9,685 nt of DNA from Candidatus Zixiibacteriota bacterium (GTDB lineage: Bacteria > Zixibacteria > MSB-5A5 > GN15 > FEB-12), in assembly GCA_030642845.1 (NCBI GenBank), contig DAOWMZ010000038.1, positions 1-9,685 on the forward strand, given 5' to 3'. Under the pieces are notes generated by a model that had not been told where the DNA came from, did no database searches, and was given only the letters and a program-made list of their open reading frames with translations. Both the position numbers and the translations under genes were made by a program. Shown here one piece after another: positions 5,383 through 9,685 of the stretch (positions are counted from its first letter, which is position 1; each line of letters opens with the position of its first letter).

Positions 5383-6385
5383 CCCGCCGCAGTTTTGGAC
5401 CTCCGATTATTTCCCGATCGACACTGATAGATTCTTTATTATATGATATTCCACGGGCAATGTCATCCTCCAATAAAAGAGGCCCGTCAAGATCAAAATA
5501 ATCAGCCTGAGAGGACATGTAAACAGACTGAGCAATGCCAACCGATGATTCCACCATACAACCCAACATAACTTTTTTGTTATCTTTATGAGCCTGTTGT
5601 GCCAGTATGACCCCTTCCAGAATACCACCGCTTTTTTCCATTTTAATATTTATGCCATCGATAAATGCATTGTATTTTTTATAGTCATCAAGATTATTCA
5701 GGCCCTCATCCATAAAAAGCTCAACCCCTTCACTTTTCCCCTTTAGATGAGGCCACTCTTCAATAAACTCAACATCAGTTGGCTGTTCGATAATTTTGAC
5801 TCCTTTTTTACTGAGATGAAAAATCATCTCTTCAGCTTTAGCGCATGACCAGGCTCCGTTGGCATCAACTCTGATCTCTTTCCCCTTAATCTGATCGAGA
5901 GCATCAAGAATCATAACATCTTCTTCATTACCCATTTTTATTTTTATTATGGGGTAGTCGCTGTTCTTGATTGCTTCAATCATGTCAGCAGGCTTATCAA
6001 TGCCTATGGTCATAGAACTTTTTATACCGACTGGAGTTCCGAGAGAAAGAATCTCCCAAGGGTATCTTTTTGATTCACCTGACAAATAATTTAATACTGC
6101 TGCAATTAATGCCGCCTTTGCAGTTGGATGAATATCGAATTGATTTATCTTTTCCAATATCTCTAATGATAAGCTGTCATATCTTTTGATAAATTCAATA
6201 CCTTTATTGATTTCACTTTCAATATCCTCAATCGTTGGACCGTAATGAACCGATCCCGAAGCTTCACCATTGTAGCGGTTATTGATAATGGCCAGCAGAT
6301 TAGTCTTTACTGCAGCCTCTCCTTTGGAGATAACAAATTTTTTCTTGAGAGGTATAGATATTCTTACTGCATCGAGATGAATCAT
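5354..6385 (-). CDS. L-Ala-D/L-Glu epimerase (dipeptide epimerase, enolase superfamily)
   Basis: This 343-residue cytosolic enzyme is predicted to interconvert L-Ala-D-Glu and L-Ala-L-Glu so that the murein dipeptide can be cut by ordinary peptidases. All expected muconate-lactonizing-subgroup residues are present: the acid-base KxK pair K148/K150 (IIKIKMG), magnesium ligands D174 (RVDANG), E200 (IIEQP) and D226 (FMDEG), the second lysine K248 (INIKMEKSGG), and the DxD pair D298/D300 (FDLDGP), which in the Bacillus subtilis enzyme holds the dipeptide amino group. Length and spacing match YcjG/YkfB-type enzymes. The ATG at 6385 has a good Shine-Dalgarno (AGGAG, six bases upstream) and overlaps the stop of the NlpC/P60 gene by four bases. 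That pairing is the same as ykfB-ykfC in Bacillus and strongly supports the Ala-Glu specificity over other dipeptide or o-succinylbenzoate activities. Confidence 0.92.
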   Translation of the reverse strand: MIHLDAVRISIPLKKKFVISKGEAAVKTNLLAIINNRYNGEASGSVHYGPTIEDIESEINKGIEFIKRYDSLSLEILEKINQFDIHPTAKAALIAAVLNYLSGESKRYPWEILSLGTPVGIKSSMTIGIDKPADMIEAIKNSDYPIIKIKMGNEEDVMILDALDQIKGKEIRVDANGAWSCAKAEEMIFHLSKKGVKIIEQPTDVEFIEEWPHLKGKSEGVELFMDEGLNNLDDYKKYNAFIDGINIKMEKSGGILEGVILAQQAHKDNKKVMLGCMVESSVGIAQSVYMSSQADYFDLDGPLLLEDDIARGISYNKESISVDREIIGGPKLRRDVVEKYITE

Positions 6386-7176
6386 ATTATTCTCCTGGCC
6401 TGAACTAAGGTGTTTGCTAAATCTTCTCTGTAGTTGTCTTCATTTTTCACAAGCGACTCAATCCTTACCCCTCCCGAATGGCGAGAAGCATGGATAAGTT
6501 TTGTTTTGCCGATAGCTATTCCAACATGCCTGTTAAAAAACATAAGATCTCCGGTTTTTATACAATTTCTGGCAATCGGCTTTCCTGATTCAATTTGATC
6601 TTTTGTATCACGGGGCAAAATAATTCCAAAACTCCTGAAAACTGCCTGTATTAAACCGGAACAATCATAGCCTAATGGGGTAACTCCACCCCATAAATAT
6701 GGAATTCCGAGAAACTTCTTAGCCTCTCGAACAAGACGAGTTCCCGTAATTTCATGTCTATTGTTATCATCTATCGGTCTGAATCTATTCCCCTTTATAT
6801 GAATAGTGCTTTCATCAGGAAGTACAATATTGGTCTTACCCTGCCTCCTTGATTTCACTGAAATAACAGTTCCATAAAATATATTATAAGGGGGGATATC
6901 ATCCCCTTTATTGTTATATGTTTTAGAGTTATTTGATGTTAAAACATATTTGGGTAATTTCAAAAAACTCTTAGCTTCTTTCACTGATATCTTTTTCAAA
7001 TAAGGGTTATAAACCCAGCCTTCGTATCCATCAAATTGTCGAACTCTTACAAAGGAGCCTTGCTCTTTTAAAACCCCAACGATCTCAGAAAATAACAATT
7101 GGGATATGCGCTCGCTGTTGTTATCAGGTTTGTCTCTCAAGTCGGAGACATTGGTTATATTCCAGGCATACTTCAT
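6382..7176 (-). CDS. NlpC/P60 endopeptidase with SH3 domains (YkfC-like gamma-D-glutamyl peptidase)
   Basis: This 264-residue cysteine peptidase is predicted to cut between gamma-D-Glu and the diamino acid of murein stem peptides, yielding L-Ala-D-Glu for the epimerase encoded next. Residues ~1-60 form an SH3 domain (NVSDLRDKPDNNSE... EGWVYNPYLKK), ~75-135 look like a second SH3-like module, and ~145-262 are the NlpC/P60 domain with catalytic Cys172 (YDCSGLIQ), His217 (RHVGIAIG) and third polar residue His229 (LIHAS). In characterised relatives the SH3 domain blocks part of the cleft, so only peptides with free N-terminal L-Ala fit. There is no signal peptide, so the enzyme is probably cytosolic and acts on imported peptides; this differs from secreted Bacillus YkfC. 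It is the first gene of the operon, downstream of a terminator, with no Shine-Dalgarno before ATG 7176 but a -10-like TATAAC just upstream. Confidence 0.9.
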   Translation of the reverse strand: MKYAWNITNVSDLRDKPDNNSERISQLLFSEIVGVLKEQGSFVRVRQFDGYEGWVYNPYLKKISVKEAKSFLKLPKYVLTSNNSKTYNNKGDDIPPYNIFYGTVISVKSRRQGKTNIVLPDESTIHIKGNRFRPIDDNNRHEITGTRLVREAKKFLGIPYLWGGVTPLGYDCSGLIQAVFRSFGIILPRDTKDQIESGKPIARNCIKTGDLMFFNRHVGIAIGKTKLIHASRHSGGVRIESLVKNEDNYREDLANTLVQARRII

Positions 7177-7210
7177 ATTGAATGTTATAAAAACAGTTAG
7201 ATTCTATCAA
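7177..7210 (-). promoter_or_regulatory. Predicted promoter of the murein-recycling operon, possibly leaderless
   Basis: Only 37 bases separate the terminator from ATG 7176. On the minus strand they hold TTGATA (7210-7205) and TATAAC (7189-7184), 15 bases apart, then seven bases (ATTCAAT) before the ATG. No Shine-Dalgarno is present, whereas the next gene has a clear AGGAG. The start site would fall within a base or so of the start codon. The 15-base spacer is short of the usual 17, which lowers certainty. Confidence 0.5.
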
Positions 7211-7213
7211 TTA

Positions 7214-7240
7214 AAAAAAGCCGGTATAACCGGCTTTTTT
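7214..7240. terminator. Bidirectional Rho-independent terminator after the aminotransferase gene
   Basis: AAAAAAGCCGG (7214-7224) pairs with CCGGCTTTTTT (7230-7240): an 11-bp stem with loop TATAA and T-runs on both strands. It lies 22 bases beyond the aminotransferase stop (7263) and insulates the transketolase-aminotransferase unit from the downstream wall operon. Confidence 0.9.
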
Positions 7241-7262
7241 AATTCTAAGAACAATCTAATTA

Positions 7263-8432
7263 TCAATCTTTTGTTTTGGCTAACATCTCTTTTATTAGCT
7301 TTATTGCTTTTTCGATATTTTCTACCGAGTTGGCGTATGAAAAACGAAGGTACCCTTCACCGAATTTACCAAAACAAGTCCCTGCCAGACAGGCGACTCC
7401 GGTCTCTTCCAAAATCATATCAGCTAACTCCTGAGATTTATATCCGGTCTTTGTGATATTCGGAAAGACATAAAAAGCTCCCTGTGGTTTATGACAAGTA
7501 AAGCCGTCTATCTCATTCAATCCTTTAACGATCGCTTCCCTGCGAAGTTTAAACTGTACCATCATTTTATCAACATCATCCTGAGGACCAGTTAAGCCTT
7601 CAACAATCCCAGCCTGAGCAAAAGTATTAGTACAGGAGAAATTATTGATAGCAAAAGTAAATAGATATTTAGCCATCTCTTCTGGAACCACAACAAAGCC
7701 AAGTCTCCAACCGGTCATAGCATAGGTCTTGGACATACCATCAATGAGGATAGATCTCTTTAATGCGCCGGGAATAGATCCGATAGACTGGAATGGGTGA
7801 TCATAAACTATTCTGGAATATATCTCATCAGCTAAAACCCAGAAATCATATTCTTCGGCAAGTTCATAAATTACCTGTAAATCTTCTTTTGTTAAAACTC
7901 CCCCGGTTGGATTCTGAGGAGAATTGATAACCAGCATTTTAGTATTCTTATTTACAAGTTGCTTTAATTCTTCGGTATCAAAGCGGAAATCTTTTTCTTC
8001 TTTGAGATGCATCGGAATTGCTTTGGCTCCGATAGAATTGGTTACTGACTCATAAGTCGGATAACCCGGATTAGGTACTACAACCTCATCACCGGGATTG
8101 ATTGTAGCCATCATAGTTGAATAAATAATCGGTTTTACACCCGGCATAATAATAGTGTGTTTAGGACCGACATCAATATTGCGGGTTTTGGCCATATATT
8201 CCGGGGCTGCTTTACGGGCAGCAATAGTTCCCCCTGAAGGTGAATAGTGTGTTTCACCGTTTTTGATCGCCTTGATAGCTGCTTCACTAATATTCTTTGG
8301 AGTATCAAAATCTGGTTCGCCGATCTGAAGGTGGATGATCTCTCTTCCCTCGGCTTCCATCTTTTTACATTTAGCCAAAACTTCAAAAGCCCCTTCTCCG
8401 GCTAAGTTCTGTATGGCGTTGCTATATTTCAT
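7263..8432 (-). CDS. PLP-dependent class I/II aminotransferase (aspartate aminotransferase-like)
   Basis: This 389-residue cytosolic enzyme is predicted to transfer an amino group between an amino acid and a 2-oxo acid using pyridoxal phosphate. Fold-type I landmarks are all present: N174 in SPQNPTGG, D202 and Y205 in ADEIY, the Schiff-base lysine K235 in DGMSKTYAMTGWRLGF, and the substrate-carboxylate arginine R363 in YLRFSYA. The N-terminal LQIGEPDFDTP is typical of the Ig subgroup that includes bacterial aspartate aminotransferases. The substrate (aspartate, alanine or aromatic) cannot be fixed from sequence alone. The ATG at 8432 is preceded by AAAGGA, which lies at the very end of the transketolase gene; only four bases separate the two, so they are co-transcribed. 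The TGA stop at 7263 is followed by a strong terminator. Confidence 0.92.
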   Translation of the reverse strand: MKYSNAIQNLAGEGAFEVLAKCKKMEAEGREIIHLQIGEPDFDTPKNISEAAIKAIKNGETHYSPSGGTIAARKAAPEYMAKTRNIDVGPKHTIIMPGVKPIIYSTMMATINPGDEVVVPNPGYPTYESVTNSIGAKAIPMHLKEEKDFRFDTEELKQLVNKNTKMLVINSPQNPTGGVLTKEDLQVIYELAEEYDFWVLADEIYSRIVYDHPFQSIGSIPGALKRSILIDGMSKTYAMTGWRLGFVVVPEEMAKYLFTFAINNFSCTNTFAQAGIVEGLTGPQDDVDKMMVQFKLRREAIVKGLNEIDGFTCHKPQGAFYVFPNITKTGYKSQELADMILEETGVACLAGTCFGKFGEGYLRFSYANSVENIEKAIKLIKEMLAKTKD

Positions 8433-8436
8433 TATT

Positions 8437-9630
8437 TTATCCTTTATAATAAATTAATATTTCTTTTCCCTTTTGAGCAATGTGTTCAGCGGCAAGACCG
8501 AATTTTTTTATCAATTGCCAGGGTTGTCCCGATTCGCCAAATCTGTCCTGAACTCCTATCATATCAAATGGTAATGACTTTTCAAATACAGTAGGTTCTT
8601 TTTTTATAATTGAAGCAACAAGGTTGCCCAATCCTCCGACCTGATGTTCCTCGGCAGTTATTAAAGCTTTGGTTTCATTGGCTGCATTTATTATTGCTTT
8701 TTTATCCATTGGTTTGACTGTATGCATGTTGATCACACGCGTCTCTATATTATATTCAGTTTTTAGAATATATGCAGATCTAAGAGCTTCAGCAGTTTCC
8801 GGCCCGCAAGATATAATAGTGAGGTCTTCGTTTTCGTTCTCATATTCAGTTGAGAGATAAATATCAAAGTCATCAATAAAGAGATCAGCCTCTCTTCTGA
8901 ATCTATAAATATTAGCCGTTCCAAATTCAAATGGGGAATCTTCTTTGGTTATTATAGGTGTAGCTTCACGGGCAAAGCGAAGATACTTGGGACCTTCGAT
9001 ATCAAATAGAAGTGCTCTGGTCATTTTTTTAGTTTCAATGGCATCACATGGGACAGCAACATTCATATTCGGCAATCCTGTCATTTGAAACAGAGATTCC
9101 AACTCCTGGTGAGTGGCTCCATCTGGACCAACTGAAATACCACCATGAGCTCCCACAACAAATACATTGAAATTGCCATAGCATACCGATACTCTTAACT
9201 GGTCAAGATTTCGCGCTGATGAAAAGACACCATATGTTCCAAAAACGGGGATCTTTCCCTCTTTAGCCAAACCGGCCGCAATTGTTGTCGCATTCTGTTC
9301 TGCTACTCCAACAGATATGAATCTGTTTTTGCGTTCAGGATGGTTTTTCACGAAATCAAGAATATTAATTGACCCTGAAATATCAGCTCCGATACAAACT
9401 ATTCTTTTATCATCACCGTACTCTTCCATTGCCTGCCCGAATCCAAACCGAGTCGGCGTCATTTCGACTTTCATTTTATCCGAAGAATTCCACCAATAAT
9501 TTTTGGAATATTGGGGTATATCCTTTTGAAGTTCTTCATTTACAGATTCATTATATTTCCTACCATATTCCAATAGTGCGTTAACATCAAATGTGTCTGT
9601 TAAATTCAACTCGGTAAGAAGCTGATCCAA
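8437..9630 (-). CDS. tkt: Transketolase, C-terminal half (pyrimidine-binding and C-terminal domains)
   Basis: This 397-residue open frame begins at TTG 9630 and holds the second half of a transketolase, the thiamine-diphosphate enzyme that moves two-carbon units between sugar phosphates in the non-oxidative pentose phosphate pathway. Residues ~55-225 are the pyrimidine-binding domain, with catalytic Glu111 in GVAEQN, the HGGISVGPDGATHQELE segment and the NMNVAVPCDA strand; ~265-390 are the C-terminal domain (DLTIISCGPETAEAL, TAEEHQVGGLGN). TTG is probably not the natural start: the same frame continues upstream as NEVGWHGKSPNREE, the usual linker after the N-terminal TPP-binding domain, until a TAG at 9673-9675. 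The gene was therefore a single-chain transketolase (usually ~620-680 residues), and here is either interrupted, misread, or split. The 3' end is four bases from the aminotransferase gene. A two-subunit transketolase is less likely because the linker is intact. Confidence 0.85.
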   Translation of the reverse strand: MDQLLTELNLTDTFDVNALLEYGRKYNESVNEELQKDIPQYSKNYWWNSSDKMKVEMTPTRFGFGQAMEEYGDDKRIVCIGADISGSINILDFVKNHPERKNRFISVGVAEQNATTIAAGLAKEGKIPVFGTYGVFSSARNLDQLRVSVCYGNFNVFVVGAHGGISVGPDGATHQELESLFQMTGLPNMNVAVPCDAIETKKMTRALLFDIEGPKYLRFAREATPIITKEDSPFEFGTANIYRFRREADLFIDDFDIYLSTEYENENEDLTIISCGPETAEALRSAYILKTEYNIETRVINMHTVKPMDKKAIINAANETKALITAEEHQVGGLGNLVASIIKKEPTVFEKSLPFDMIGVQDRFGESGQPWQLIKKFGLAAEHIAQKGKEILIYYKG

Positions 9631-9685
9631 TTCTTCCCTGTTGGGCGATTTGCCATGCCAGCCGACTTCATTCTACATAAATGAA
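9631..9685 (-). pseudogene. Upstream transketolase coding sequence with an in-frame TAG (runs off window)
   Basis: In the frame of the downstream transketolase segment, the minus strand from 9684 reads S-F-M-stop-N-E-V-G-W-H-G-K-S-P-N-R-E-E. Single-chain transketolases commonly have SFMEN followed a few residues later by WHG at this point, so the stop (TAG, 9675-9673) sits exactly where Glu is expected and one base change from GAG would explain it. The rest of the N-terminal TPP-binding domain lies beyond the window. Confidence 0.65.

Noticed and set aside
8669..9584. Several plus-strand open frames of 60-71 codons opposite the transketolase gene
   Set aside because: They are antisense to conserved transketolase coding sequence, with no independent start signals or recognisable content.

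Overview
The window reads as a chromosomal piece of an uncultured, AT-rich, diderm-type bacterium. The C-terminus encoded at the left edge carries two dockerin-like repeats of the form 'DG-ILVNDIVWLVDYLF-GG-AP', a style I associate with Zixibacteria and neighbouring FCB-group candidate phyla. That assignment is a recollection of style and is tentative.

Layout. 1-357 (+) is the 3' end of a large secreted dockerin-repeat protein, closed by a hairpin terminator. 358-868 and 1241-1795 are gene-poor and flank a single PilZ-domain gene (869-1240, -). They hold hairpins and two direct copies of an unrecognised ~60-bp repeat (584-643 and 1422-1482), one on each side of the PilZ gene. 1796-1867 (+) is tRNA-Arg(CCG) with its own terminator.

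Everything to the right is on the minus strand. An exosortase (2378-2929) is followed, with overlap, by a frame-broken membrane partner gene (1940-2409). A paired inverted palindromic element (3004-3105) separates this pair from the next operon. That operon reads NlpC/P60 endopeptidase (6382-7176), L-Ala-D/L-Glu epimerase (5354-6385), secreted multidomain N-acetylmuramoyl-L-alanine amidase (3388-5382) and a small membrane protein (3132-3398), and every junction overlaps. A strong bidirectional hairpin terminator (7214-7240) separates it from a class I aminotransferase (7263-8432) and the C-terminal half of a transketolase (8437 to the right edge).

How the genes fit together. The four-gene operon is a peptidoglycan turnover and murein-peptide recycling unit. 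The amidase releases stem peptides from the wall, the NlpC/P60 enzyme would cut them to L-Ala-D-Glu, and the epimerase converts this to L-Ala-L-Glu for catabolism. The exosortase and its partner form a protein-sorting module whose substrates are not in the window.

The points most worth a second look are: an in-frame TAG at a normally Glu position of the transketolase (9673-9675); a one-base frame break in the exosortase partner (near 2215-2217); the unknown direct repeat bracketing the PilZ gene; and two minus-strand operon starts (7176 and 2929) where a promoter -10 element lies directly against the ATG with no Shine-Dalgarno, which points to leaderless transcripts.
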